DNA of 64,000 nucleotides from the NCBI RefSeq assembly GCF_000247695.1, contig NW_004624776.1, forward strand, positions 13,807,196 to 13,871,195, in the 5' to 3' direction. Under the pieces are notes generated by a model. That model did not search any database and was not told where the DNA came from. It saw only the letters and a list, made by a program, of their open reading frames with translations. Positions 11,491-22,592 of this stretch are shown piece after piece. The position numbers and the translations under genes are program-made. Numbering within the stretch: the first letter of the stretch is position 1; every line of letters begins with the position of its first letter. The stretch comes from Heterocephalus glaber. Its lineage: Eukaryota; Chordata; Mammalia; Rodentia; Bathyergidae.

Positions 11491-12703
11491 TGTACCATAA
11501 GAAGATACCAGAAATTCAGAGCTAGAAGGAACCTTAGCAACCACCTAGCCAATCTTGGGAAATCTCAGATGAAAATATATATGGGTCTGGGCCACTCGGC
11601 CTCCTGTGGGTCTGACGCCTCTGGTGAGTCCTTTCTGTGTTGCTGGTAGTCGGTGAGTGTGACTCTCCAGGTGTCTCATCCAAGGAATGGATGAATTTGA
11701 AAGAGGGGTTAGGACTTCATATTGTACTTAGCATTTTTATTGTATCATTCTTACTGATTTCATAAATGTAGGTTCTAATCACTGACCATTGTTAGAAAAG
11801 CTAAAAATCAAACCTTCTGTTTCTACTTTAGCAGTGGCTTCTTCCAAAAATATTTTAAAAGGGTTGCTGGGTAAGCACCCTTTGAGAAGATGCAGTTTTG
11901 GGGTTTATTTTCCTTTTTCCTCCTTTATTTTGACTGCGCAGTAAAGTCAGTTCATAGAGTAGGTGCCTCTGGTCTAAGGCCCTAAATTCCCAAGCTCCAT
12001 GTAGTGCCCTGACCCATATCTGGGGTTAGAAGAATCACTCAGGAAAGAGAAACTGCCCTGTGTCTGCCCCCTGTGCAGAATGATAGCAGGCAGGACAGAG
12101 GACACATACAATACTGCAGGAGCTTTTTCTTTGTGAAAACTAGCAGTTTTCAGAAAATGAAAGCACTGCATTTTCCTTGCTTTCTGCTGGAGTGTAGGCC
12201 TAGTTAGACTGGATGCCCATTGATAGAACTCCTGCTTGTTGCTGCCTTTCTCCACACGGCATCTTACCTCCACACTCTGCAGAGCAGGCCACTGGCTTCA
12301 GGACTGTGCCTCAGCAGGCCCCCAGTGTGTGCTGCGTGGGAGCGTGCACGGCCAGAGTCGCCTAGAGTGACCAGGCTCCCCTGCCTGTGCATCAGGATGA
12401 CCTAGGGTCCTGGAAAGGCAAATTCTTTAGTCTGTCTGGCTTCTGCTTCAGGCCAGGCTGCAGGATACTTTCTTGAGATAATAGTATGTACTGTAGTAAA
12501 AAGAAAGCTCTGTGGTCAAATAAGGTTGGGAAGTTGTGTCAAACAAGATCATGTGTCATCTGGACTTCTTAAGCCTGTGATTACTGATGTACCCTGTGGA
12601 TGTCCAAAAAGTAGACACCGTACACGGCGGTTTTTCAGACTTGGTCATGGAACATTCTTTGGTGCTAGTGTTCCATGAGGCAAAGTTGGTGAACTTTTAC
12701 AGC

Positions 12704-12795
12704 ATAGCCTGGCTGAGTAGCCACAGATTTGGAATCCTCCTGCCTCAGCCTCTCAATAGCGCTGAGACTATAAGTTTTTGCCACCAGGCACAGCC
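12704..12795 (-). repeat. Decayed B1 SINE
   Basis: AGCCTGGCTGAGTAGCCACA to TTGCCACCAGGCACAGCCTG; antisense, T-rich end lost. Confidence 0.5.
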
Positions 12796-12819
12796 TGTTT
12801 TTCACTTTTATTCTGTTTT

Positions 12820-12892
12820 GGCGTGTGTGCGTGCGTGCGTGTGTGTGTGTGTGTGTGTGTGTTTGTTTGTTTGTTTGTGTGTGTGTGTTGTT
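12820..12892. repeat. GT dinucleotide microsatellite
   Basis: GT/GC and GT repeats with an internal GTTT block, just upstream of a + strand B1. Confidence 0.95.
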
Positions 12893-12902
12893 TTAAGAAA
12901 TC

Positions 12903-13020
12903 AGGCATGATGGTGAATGCTGATAATCCCAGCACAGGAGGCTGAGGCAGGAGGACTGCCACAAGTTCAAGGCCAGCCTGAACTACATGGTGAGACCCTG
13001 TCTCAAAAAAAGAAAGAAAA
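12903..13020 (+). repeat. B1 SINE
   Basis: AGGCATGATGGTGAATGCTG to ACCCTGTCTCAAAAAAAGAA. Confidence 0.85.
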
Positions 13021-13145
13021 TCAGCCTGTAAGCTAGGAAGTCCAGTGTCAAGGTGCCAGCACCTGCCCGGTAAGGCCTTCTTCATAACATGGCAGAGGTT
13101 ATCACATTACAAGAGCCAAAGAGTGTCTATCAGAGTTTTTGTTGT

Positions 13146-13298
13146 TGTTATTTGGTTTTTTGACACGGGGTCTCCCTGTTAGCTCACACTAGCCTCAGAT
13201 TCACTGTGTATCCCAGGCTGGCCTTGAACTCATGGCAGTCCTCCTGCCTCAGCCTCCTGTGCTGGGATTACAAGCAGGCACCATCAAACCCAGCTTCT
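13146..13298 (-). repeat. B1 SINE with internal duplication
   Basis: TTTTTTGACACGGGGTCTCC to CACCATCAAACCCAGCTT; antisense, with AGATTCACTGTGTATCCCAGG as the duplicated segment. Confidence 0.8.
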
Positions 13299-13537
13299 AT
13301 TGGAGGTTTTTGAACTGAGTTCCCTGGGAAACTTTGTTTGGCTGGATTCAAGGGTATGGTGCAACATTTCAGTAGAAATAGATACACATATTTGGAGGTT
13401 ATAAAAGCTTGCAACAAATAATACACTCAAAATGAGTGTTATAGCTAATCCTGCATATTTCAGTTCTGAGTTGGTGCTAAGATTCTACTTTAATTTATTG
13501 TTGTTATTGTTATTTGCTGTGCTGAGAACCCAACTGT

Positions 13538-13908
13538 TTTAGTTACATTTGCCTTGCTGCTGAGACAAAATACCCAACACTCAAAGTTAAAAGGGAAAGG
13601 GTTTATTTAGCTCACAGTTTATAGAGGTTTCAGTCCAGAATCCACTGGCTCCTAGGCAAAGTAGCACATGGCAAAAGGGCAACAGTTCTTGGTGGTAGAA
13701 GACAGCAAAAGCAACAAGGGACCTTAAGAGCGTCTTTCTGCCCCTTTTGTCTTATTCAGACTATTTAGGACAAGTAGGACTCACGCCCTTAATCCTAGTG
13801 CCCTCGGGCTTTGCCCCACCACGAATCAATCATACACTCTAGATTCGGCCACCTCTGAAAAAGCATGAGGCTTTGGGGGGACATCTAAACACAAGCCATA
13901 GCCTGGCC
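13538..13908. repeat. Unassigned rodent interspersed repeat, copy 1
   Basis: A 370-base block alignable along its length to 56957-57335. Shared landmarks are GCTGCTGAGACAAAATACCC, GGTTTATTTAGCTCACAGTT, TAGAGGTTTCAGTCCA, GTCTTTCTGCC and GGGGGGACATCT. The AAATAAACC on the complementary strand could be an LTR polyadenylation signal, but I cannot name the family. Confidence 0.75.
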
Positions 13909-14034
13909 GTAACTAGCCCAAGACCTGGAACATGCTAGGCAAGGGCTCTAGCCCTAGAGCCACTCCACATGCCCTGGTGCTTTGGTTTCTGTGGGAGCTG
14001 GCATGTTCCTGGGGACCATGGATTTTCCCGAGTA

Positions 14035-14195
14035 GTGCTGCAGTGTGACAGCCAGCGTTTACTCGTGCCCCTGGAAGTGCCAGTGCTGTTCCAAACACTT
14101 GGTGACACGTTCTCAGATGGCTGGGTGAGAGAATCCTTGGTGTTCCGGAGATCCCGCTCTGCAGGTGAGGAAGCCGGGCCGGCCAGCTAGGGCAG
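14035..14195 (+). repeat. MIR-like ancient SINE
   Basis: GTGCTGTTCCAAACACTTGG followed later by TCTGCAGGTGAGGAAGCCGG, in the order expected for MIR; strongly decayed. Confidence 0.4.
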
Positions 14196-14754
14196 ACTTT
14201 CCTCGTTTGGGAATGGTAGAGCTGTTAGATGTGGTGCAGCCGATTCTGCACACAGGCTCATCACAGTAAAGCATGACTGTGTTATCGCACCTTTGCAAAT
14301 ATCATCTTGTCCAGAAAGTTAAAAGGCAGTGACTTTCTGTGGTGAAGAAACTGAAGGAAGCACTTTGTAAACAATAGTGTCACAATATTAAAGGCATGCT
14401 TATTGTAGGGTATTTAGGAAATACAGAAAACTAGAGGAAATAAAAACCTATAATGTAGTCCAAAGAGAACTTCCTCTTAAAACAAGTATATTGTGCATAG
14501 TAACACATCTGTGAATTACTTTTCACAGCCTAGGGCATACACACATTTATTCACATGTGTATCTTTTAAACAAAAAGCTCTCTTTTAAAGAGAGCTCATA
14601 AATTTACATTTAGCATAATGCAGATCATAACTCGAATTTTTGTCCTACCACGTGGTGAAATCCCAACTCCGTTTTTGAACTAAGCGACCCCTGTGGTTTC
14701 CTCTCATGAAGCCGTTGGAAAAGCTCTCGCAGAGTCCAGCCTGGCTTCTGAGGC

Positions 14755-15084
14755 TGTAGTTAGAGCAGCCCGTGCATGGCCACCAAGTTTGCACCCCGGA
14801 GCCTCCCCCCTGCCCTGCCAGGCGTGCGAGCGCGTTGGGTGCGGGGTGCAGCCTTCACGGTGTCGTTTCCTCCCTCCCGGGAGCCCGGCTCGCCGCATCA
14901 CACAGGGCTCGCTGTCAACTTCTGGGCAGGCTTTGGCCGGGATGCACAGAGCAGAGCGCCGAGGCAGTGAATAAGCAGTTTCTGCAGTTCCGGAGCAGCC
15001 AGCCTGGTTGCCCTCAGTGTTGTGCTGGGGCCAGGTTCCTCAGGGGCAGCTGGGCCTTGAACATTGCTGTTCTCAGGCAGAAGG
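14755..15084 (+). promoter_or_regulatory. SPATA13: CpG-rich patch, candidate alternative SPATA13 promoter/5' UTR
   Basis: About 200 bases from 14765 to 14970 carry roughly 18 CpG dinucleotides, far denser than the flanking intron, where CpG is rare. The patch lies just upstream of a short ORF that looks like an alternative first coding exon (15085-15139). An in-frame TGA at 15058-15060 precedes that ORF, as expected for a 5' UTR. No TATA box stands out, which fits a CpG-type promoter. Promoter function is inferred from composition and position only. Confidence 0.45.
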
Positions 15085-15139
15085 ATGGTCGCTCGGGTGG
15101 AAATAGCCAGATTCTGGAGTCTGGAAAGCCTGCACGTGG
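15085..15139 (+). CDS. SPATA13: SPATA13 alternative first coding exon (short isoform start)
   Basis: The ATG at 15085 has a strong Kozak context (A at -3, G at +4) and an in-frame stop 25 bases upstream. It opens an 18-codon ORF beginning MVARVEIARFW and ending SLHV, followed by one extra base. A GTATGT donor starts at 15140. The exon therefore ends in phase 1, exactly what the acceptor at 27117 needs; the split codon becomes Val. The peptide resembles an N-terminus I associate with short SPATA13 isoforms, but that is memory, not a search. The resulting protein would be 574 residues and would lack the APC-binding region while keeping SH3-DH-PH. The intron to the next exon is about 12 kb. Confidence 0.68.
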
Positions 15140-15458
15140 GTATGTAAGCCAAGCGCTGGGTCTTCTTCGTCCAGCGTTGCTGACTCGATTCTCCTTCCTT
15201 GTCCTTCTCTGATCAGATATCAGTATGTGTGGAAAAGCTCATTCCTCCCAGAAAAGGGTGCTCGGGGAGTTGTGGACATAGCCCACCAAAGAGTTGATTC
15301 TGGTCATGGCACACAGTGTGAAAGAGAACATAGTGAAGATCAAGTATGGACTTGGTGTGTGTGTGGGAGGGAGGCAGGTATTTGGGATAAATCCAGGACC
15401 TTCTCAGAGAGCTCTAACAGCTCTTTTTACTTACTTGTTTACTTTTTTTTTTCTTTTT

Positions 15459-15558
15459 TTGAGACAGAATTTCACTAAGTCGGCTTGGACCTGTGATCCT
15501 CCTGCTTCAGCCTCCTAGAGTGCTGGGATTATAGTCATGGGTCACCATCCTGGCCTGG
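15459..15558 (-). repeat. B1 SINE
   Basis: TTGAGACAGAATTTCACTAA to CATGGGTCACCATCCTGGCC; antisense with a long T-run upstream. Confidence 0.8.
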
Positions 15559-16551
15559 ATTGGCCTTTAAAAGAAGTGAGGTCTGGTTTTGCCTATATTT
15601 TATTCAAGAGGTGATTGTTGGAGTATACAAAATGTTCCCAGCTAATTTAAGAGAAATAGAGTTGAAGGCTGTGAAGTGATTATTGAAAAATGCTATTCTC
15701 TCTTTTCAAAACTGGTACTACCTAGTATTTGGCTATTTCATTGTGACTTACCTCACCTTTACTTTTTAATATTTTTGTGACTATTGTCACGAGACTAGTT
15801 CCTGTTTAAATGTGAAAGAAATTTTACACACTCACGTTAGCAAGTCATTATTCTTAAAAGAGAAAAAACACTTCACAGGAAGAATTTTGCCTTGCTGCTT
15901 GTACATGGATACAGTGGGAAGCTTTGAACAACGGATCTTGTCTCTGCTTTTGCCTGAAATAGAGGACAGTAACTCGACTGGATGACTGGGAATCGTGGGT
16001 GACAGCTGGCAGGCAGCCTGAGGCCTTGTCAGAGCAATCCTGTTTGTATTGTGCTTTCTTCCTTGTTTTGATTGGTTTCTGAGCGGCTGAGATGAGACAG
16101 CAATGCAGTTATAGCTTCTATCTCTGGCTGATTGTCAGAACAAGGGTAGTATGTGTTCCTTTGCCTAGCCAAAACTCACCTAAAGGAAACCAGTTGCCCC
16201 TTCCCCCAGCTTCTAAACTGAGAGCACAGGCTTGGCTTTACAGCAGCCGCCCTGCCCCTTGAGTGACGGCTCAGTAGTGCTGCAGTCTGACAGGGCACTC
16301 ACTCCTGGTACGGCCCGGCAGAGGGGGTGGGAGAGCAGTGTTCCTGCCCGGGGTCTGAGGAGTTGCCCAGGAGGGATGACGGGGATGCTGTCCCCCACCA
16401 TCCTGCCCCATTCCCCTCTCCTGAGGGATGGTCCTTATCCTTCCTTCCTCCCACACTCAGCACTGAGGCCAAGAAGGGGCCTGACCCGAGTGCAGTTCTG
16501 AGAGGGATACTCCCTCCACATTGCCAAAGACTCACAGCCCACTGGACATGG

Positions 16552-16645
16552 TACCTGTCAAGCCGGCACTCAGGCAGCTGAGGCAAGAGGATCACCTCGT
16601 GCGAGGCCAGCCTGAACTGCATAGCGAGACCCTGTCTCAAAAGAG
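16552..16645 (+). repeat. B1 SINE
   Basis: ACCTGTCAAGCCGGCACTCA to CGAGACCCTGTCTCAAAAGA; 5' end decayed. Confidence 0.75.
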
Positions 16646-17751
16646 CAAAGACAGGCAGCCCATCACCGCCTCTGTCAGAGGCTTGTCCTTCGGGCAGTGC
16701 ACACTGGGGAGCTGGGTGACCCTCGCTCCTGTACTGAAGCACCACCGTCCCTGTGGGGTGAGTTGAGCCTCCTTGGGGCAGCCTGGCTGTGAGGAGCCAA
16801 TAGCCCTGTCCCTTCCCATGCTGAGAGTCTCCCGTTGCATTCCCAAGTATGTGGTCTCACCAGTGTGAGGTAAAATGACAGGAAGCCGGTGTGATTCCAC
16901 CCTGGGTGAGCGGGGGCCGTCCCATTCTGTCAGTGTGAGCTAAGTGAGGCCAGGACCTAGCCGGACGCACCTGGTCTCCGTCCAGCTCCCTCCTCTCAGG
17001 AGCCGTTGACCTCTTTGAGGCAGTTTCTTCCTGGACGAGTGAATGATAATCCAAGATGCTTGTGCAGCTCAGAAGAGATGATCTATTGTGCACAGTGGGA
17101 GCTCACTGGTGGATCTGGTGGACCTGGCTGGCTCCTGCTTGCTCGTCCAGTCAGCCAGCTGGCCAGGCACTTACTGAGAGTTAGGAGGAGCAGTGAGGTG
17201 CTCCCTATGAGCAAAAGAGAGGGCATGGCACAGTCCTCAGGTGTCAGCGAAATGAATGGATGCGGGAAGCCACTGTCTCAGCCAGAAACCCAGGGTGGAG
17301 CAGCAGCCAGCTGAGGAGGGAAACAGCCCCTGGTACAAGCCAAAGGTAACACTAGGGGCTCAACACTGGGAAGTCCCAACTGTAACCTGGGCTGCCCAGA
17401 GCTCCTGTCCAGATCTCTCTCCCTGCAGAACCCTCAAGACTCATTTTGCAGATGAGCACAGTCAGACTTTTTTTAAGGGATCTAGAACATGATGAGACAT
17501 TCTAGGGTAAGCACTGATTTTAAATTGAAAGGGGGAAATTATTCATTGATGGTTTATTTGGTTAAGTTAAAAACTTCTTAAATCATTTGTAGGAAAAAAT
17601 CAATTTTCAGGGGTTTGGAATAAGTTAAGCTTAGTTGTAATGCAGCTTACTGCTCTCAGCTCTGAGCAGCCATAGGCAACATGGCCCCAAATTGAATGCC
17701 AAATAAAACTATATATATGGGGAGAATTTATTTTTAAAAGATTCCTAAAGC

Positions 17752-17945
17752 TGGACATGGTGGTGCACACCTGTAATCCCACCACTCTGGGAGGCTGAGG
17801 CAGAAGAATTGCAAGTATGAACCCAGCCTGGCCAATTTAGCAACTTAGTGAAACCCTATCTCAAAATGAAAAAAGGACTGGGGATGTAGTTCAGTGTGAA
17901 AGCCCTGGGTTCAATCCTCACCAATGCAAAAAAGAAAGGAAAAAA
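17752..17945 (+). repeat. B1-dID SINE
   Basis: GCTGGACATGGTGGTGCACA, GGCCAATTTAGCAACTTAGT, then GACTGGGGATGTAGTTCAGT and GCCCTGGGTTCAATCCTCAC. Confidence 0.88.
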
Positions 17946-18934
17946 GACCCTCTTAGACCTTATGGAAGGTTATCAGTGAGGGCTAGCATGTCCATTTTTA
18001 CCTTTTTTATTTCATCATTGGTTAGTATGTTCAAAAGATTCAAAACTGCTATTTATGAAAAATGGCCTAAAGTCTAGATTCGACATAGTGACTTGTGACA
18101 GGAATGTTTTACATTCTAGAGTCCAAAGAAGATGCCATGCTTTGAGTCAGCGAGCCGTACTAGTAGGCATCCCTTTGCTTGAGGCAGTGTGTGTGTGGAG
18201 AGGGCACTGATACACAGAGACAGATGCATGGACAGCTAACTTTGCTAACTAGAGTACACATGCGACAGTTATTTCAGAAAAGGTTATTCAGGCGTGTTTC
18301 TAGAACTCAGGAGATGGAGATTGTTACTGAAGGGGATCAGCGAGCAACAAGGAGGAGAGCTGAAAGCTCATGGACCCCATCACCGAGATGTGACTGCTGC
18401 ATTTTTTAAGAAGGATTCGGAATTCAGTTCACTGTTTTAGGAGGGAAGATTGCCCCAGGGAGAGAGAGAAAAAGCTTTTTCCCTTCTCACTGAACAGGGC
18501 ACATTTGGTGGTGCCAAATGGCTAAAGCAGAGCTCTCCAGCGCAGTCAGAGTCCTTTGCCCTGACCTTGTGGCTTGCTGCACGAGCAGGCAACAAAGGCA
18601 CACTTCCAACAGCAGAGCACGCATGCCTTGTGTCAGGTAAGCTTAACCACAGGTCCACTGTGTCCTACGTTTGGCCAGGTGTCCAAATCGTTTGGGGAAT
18701 CTTCTGAAAACAAATTCTCAGCAAATCCTCACCCCAACCCTAGTTCAGTCCTGAGGAGGACAGGGCCTGTGTTTTTCTGAACATTCCCCGTGTGATTGGG
18801 AGCCATAGCCCTGGGTGTCTGGAAGCCCCGAGGAGAACTGGACCATGTGGCATGGTCCCTCTGCATTTCAGTGGGTGAGGGGTTTGGCCTGAGGTCCCAG
18901 TCCCTGGAGCAGCAGCCTTCTACAGCACCTGGGT

Positions 18935-19020
18935 GCCGGGGATTTAGCTTAGTGGTGCCACCGCCTGCCTCAATAGCACAAGGTCCTGAGTTCTGATCCC
19001 CAGTACCAAAAAAAAAACAA
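18935..19020 (+). repeat. Young tRNA-derived SINE with target-site duplication
   Basis: GCCGGGGATTTAGCTTAGTG, AAGGTCCTGAGTTCTGATCC and an A10 tail. Flanked by a 17-base duplication at 18917-18933 and 19021-19037 with 15/17 identity (CTTCTACAGCACCTGGG type). Confidence 0.88.
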
Positions 19021-19558
19021 CTTCTACATCACTTGGGACTTTGCACACAGCTGCCTGCCTGATTCTGCTTTTGAGATGGGAAGCCAGCAGGGCTTCCGCC
19101 CTGAGGAAGTCGGAGTCATCATCAGAAGGTTTTCTGAGATATGTGTTTTAACAGATTCTAAGCGTGGGAATTTCCCCCTGAACTGAGAAAGGGAAAACTC
19201 CCTGGAGTTGCTGTTGGCTGCGAAAGGGTGCTGTCATTAGCCAGTGTGAGGGAGGATCTGGCCTCCCTCCTTGGAAGCAGTTCACAGCCTGCTGCTTCGG
19301 GCCAGCCCTGGTTGTGAAGCTGAGCGCCCTGGATTGGTGCTTACCTTCCGATGGTTTAACAAACGCATCCACTCTGTCACTGCCCCTCGGACACCCTCCA
19401 TAGACAGCCCCAGGGCCGGGTATTTTCCTCAGTGGGGAAGCAAAGGCTTCTCCTCAGGCAGCCTCACAGAGACTCCGTCCAAGGTGGTGGTGGTGTGTGT
19501 GTTGGGGGGGCGGGTAACGTGCGTGAATACATGTGTATACATGCATGCATGTGTGTTA

Positions 19559-19722
19559 TAGATTGAATGTAGCACTGAGCTACATCCCCATACCTTTTTA
19601 TTCTGAGACAGGGTCTTGCCAAGTCACTAAAATGCTCAGGCTGGGCTCAAACTTGTGATCCATCCTCCTGCCTTAGCCTCTCGGGGTGCTGGGATTATAG
19701 GTGTGCACCACCACGCTTGGAT
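19559..19722 (-). repeat. B1-dID SINE (antisense)
   Basis: ID remnant (TAGCACTGAGCTACATCCCC) followed by a B1 half (GAGACAGGGTCTTGCCAAGT to CACCACCACGCTTGG). Confidence 0.8.
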
Positions 19723-20606
19723 CAGGCCAGTGCATTTACAGTCTCTCAAATGTGCAGAACTTACCCAAATCAGAAAGAGACCTGTTGATTCTCCTGGGCA
19801 GGGGTACCAGGCCGTGGGCCTGTTGTTAATGTGTGCAAATAGGCAGTTGTTAGAAAATGCGGCATTCCGTTATTGGCGCTGTTTGATATTTCCTGTGTCA
19901 GAATTTACCTTTAGAATCAGTTGTCAGCTGCTTTGACAGTTTCCACAAACATACAGACAAAAGAATGTTGTGTTCCTCAGAGTACAGCGGCTGTTTATTG
20001 TAGGCTCGGTGGGGAGTCTTTGTATCTTCTCTAATTGTATTTGTACCAGTCCCATGACTCAAAGAAGGACACAGCCCATGTGAATACCACAGTAGGCTCT
20101 GTAGGTGTTCCTGGGCCCATGTCTGGCCAGGGCTGGCAATGTGCCCTGCAGATTCTCCTCAAGGGGCAGCTGCAGCCTGGAGCATTGGTCCTTCATCCAG
20201 GTGGGAAACAGATTTGTGAGGGAAAGGGACATTTAGAAGCTAACCCTCAGGATGCTGCCCTGGAAGAGACAAAGTAGAGCAGAGCCCATGGTTCCTGAAA
20301 GGAGCACAGTGCTCGGCACACCCGGGGACAGCACTTGCTGTCCACCCTCACCTGCTGTGACACACTCAGACTTGGCATAATCTGCAGAAAGGATGGGCCT
20401 CAGTCTGTACAGACACCGGTGTGCAGAGCTTTGGAAGACAAGGCCACGTCTTCCCAGATGTTGCCGAAGCTTTGCAAAGACCTGTGCAGGAGAACACTCC
20501 GGGCACTCCTATGTTGATGAGACTTGGGAATTCGAGGTTCGAAGATTTCAATGTGGAGCAGTCTTGTCGCCCATGTTTGCAAAATCATTTTTAAAAATGG
20601 CTTCTC

Positions 20607-20810
20607 ACCAGGAGTGGTTGTGCATACCTGTAATTGTAGTACTCAGGAGGCTGAGGCAAGAGAATTGCGAGTTCAAGGCCAGTGTGGTCAACTTAGCAAG
20701 ACCTATCTCAAAAATGAAAAATAAAAAGCATTATGATGATGTAGTTCAGTGCAAAGCTCTGGGTTCAGTCCCTAGGACCATTACAACCACCACCCTAAAA
20801 AAGGAAGAAA
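20607..20810 (+). repeat. B1-dID SINE
   Basis: ACCAGGAGTGGTTGTGCATA, GGTCAACTTAGCAAGACC, linker, GATGATGTAGTTCAGTGCAA and GCTCTGGGTTCAGTCCCTAG. Confidence 0.8.
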
Positions 20811-20927
20811 TGGGAAACTGTGTTAGACACAGATACTGTATCAAAATAAAACACCTAAAATCCTTCTCATCTAGACACATATTGAAAAATTCAACTCTCT
20901 AAAGCACATTTAAATTATAGGACAAGC

Positions 20928-21040
20928 CGGGCTTGGTGGCACACACCTGTAATCCCTGCACTGGGGAGACTGAGGCAGGGGGATCACTGCGAGTTCGAGG
21001 CCAGTCTGAACTATATAGCAATACCCTGTCTCAAAAGACA
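20928..21040 (+). repeat. B1 SINE
   Basis: CCGGGCTTGGTGGCACACAC to CAATACCCTGTCTCAAAAGA. Confidence 0.88.
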
Positions 21041-21534
21041 AGCAAGTAAGAATATGTCTGTGTATATGTCTTTGTGTGTTAGGAACACAAGGACTCATTA
21101 GCTCAGAAAGAACTTGAAGTTAGGAATACACTTGAGGTCATGAAAGGGAAAGCATTAAAACAGAAACTGCAGCAGGTTGCTGACAGGCCCTATTAGAATA
21201 GAGAACGGGCATAGGAAAGAAAGCTCAGCAGAGGACCAGAGGTGAAATCAGTAATTATTGCTGCTCTCCAGAAAGGTGTACAAGTGCTGAAGTTCTGGCA
21301 CTAACCTGTGTGTAGTGTCTGTTCAGGAGTTACTGTCTTTTTACTAATAATAGAAGCACTGTAGGAGGAGACAGGACTGCCCAGTGGGTAAGTTAGAGGC
21401 AGTGGGTGGGCCCATTGCCTGTCTACAGACTGGGTGCCCAATTTCAGTGCCCACCATGTAGTATTGCCAGGAGGATCATATGAGCTGCTGAACTAACGAG
21501 GCTCAAGCCAGTGTCTAGCACATCCTAAGTGCCC

Positions 21535-21795
21535 CATCAAACAATATCTTGCACTTCTGTTCACTTTGCACAGAGCTTCATGTACCATCATTTCACTTGA
21601 GTCCACAGCAAACCAGCAACAGTTACTGTTGAGAATTTACAAACCATCCTGAAAGATGGGTGTTAATTTCCACACTCAACAGGTATAAGTACTGAGAAAG
21701 GACGTCAACTAAGGTCTCACATGCAAAAAACAAAAGTTGTGCAGCACCATCATTTGGAGCCAGGTCCATCAGACCCCACAGCCCTGCTCTAAGTC
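21535..21795 (+). repeat. MIR ancient SINE
   Basis: CTTTGCACAGAGCTTCATGT, TTTCACTTGAGTCCACAGCA, AGTACTGAGAAAGGACGTCA and a CCAGGTCCATCAGACC terminal block lie in MIR order over about 260 bases. Confidence 0.6.
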
Positions 21796-22504
21796 AGTAT
21801 GCCCTGCAGTCATACGTCACTGGATGGACCTTCTCTGAGAAGTGCATTGCTAGGCAGGTGTCATGAGTACCTGCTGAAACCTGGAGGCTGTAGCCCACTG
21901 CACATCTAGACCATCACTCCCAGGCTGCAAACCCATACAGTATGTTGTGTGCTGAATCCTATGAGCAGGTATAGTACAATGGAAGTATCTGTATAACTAA
22001 ACGTAGGAAAAGTACAGTAGAAATATTTGGCAATAGGATTATGCAACTCCATCATAATTTTATGGCACCACTGCCCTATACTTGTCTAGTTGCTAGAATA
22101 CAGTTGGGAATAAGTTACGTTAGAATTGCTGTGTTTAGGGAACTTTTATTCTAGACAGGTAATGAACAGAATATATTAGATGGTGACAGCTGCAGTGGAG
22201 GAAAATGAACGAGGAAGGATGCGGGATGAGGGTAAGAGCTGCAGTTTTAAATGGGTGGCCTGGCCTGGGGTGGGGGTGGGAAGGCTGGTTTTGAGCAGAG
22301 GAGTGACACAGTCTGACTTGGGGCTGAAGCTGCTTTCACATCCTTGCTGGGTGGGTGGTTCTGGTGGGTGGTTTGGGCTGGGGTGGTAGGAGGCAGAGGA
22401 GGGCCGCCTTCCGGAGGGACGTGGAGTGAGGCCTGCTGTTGGTGAGGCGCACTGGGATGGGAAAGGCAGAGGGAGGATGACCTGAATACGTAAAACACGT
22501 ACAC

Positions 22505-22592
22505 TTCTTCCCATTTCACAGGTAGGAAACTTGAACCTGAAAGAATGACTTGTGCCAAGGTCATTTAGCTGGAAAGATAGTGTGGCTGGGAC
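22505..22592 (+). repeat. MIR ancient SINE fragment
   Basis: CTTCCCATTTCACAGGTAGG, AACTTGAACCTGAAAGAATG and CCAAGGTCATTTAGCTGG match the MIR core. The 22.14-22.50 kb sequence upstream also looks like old repeat, but I cannot name it. Confidence 0.7.

Larger units (their letters stand above)
1..15084 (+). other. SPATA13: SPATA13 upstream intron(s), SINE-rich
   Basis: No coding exon was recognised before 15.08 kb. The sequence is dominated by B1, ID and B1-dID SINEs listed separately, an MER2-like transposon and a pyrimidine-rich stretch (about 1616-1710). By synteny it should be intron of the long SPATA13 transcripts, whose APC-binding N-terminal exons were not found here. Unique stretches at about 4480-5310, 5430-6545, 6690-7635, 7740-8105, 8500-9285, 9820-10300, 10595-11280 and 11490-12700 show nothing I can name. 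The assignment as intron is inference. Confidence 0.6.

Noticed and set aside
20393..20902. 169-codon + strand open frame
   Set aside because: Runs through a B1-dID SINE; the translation is repeat-derived.
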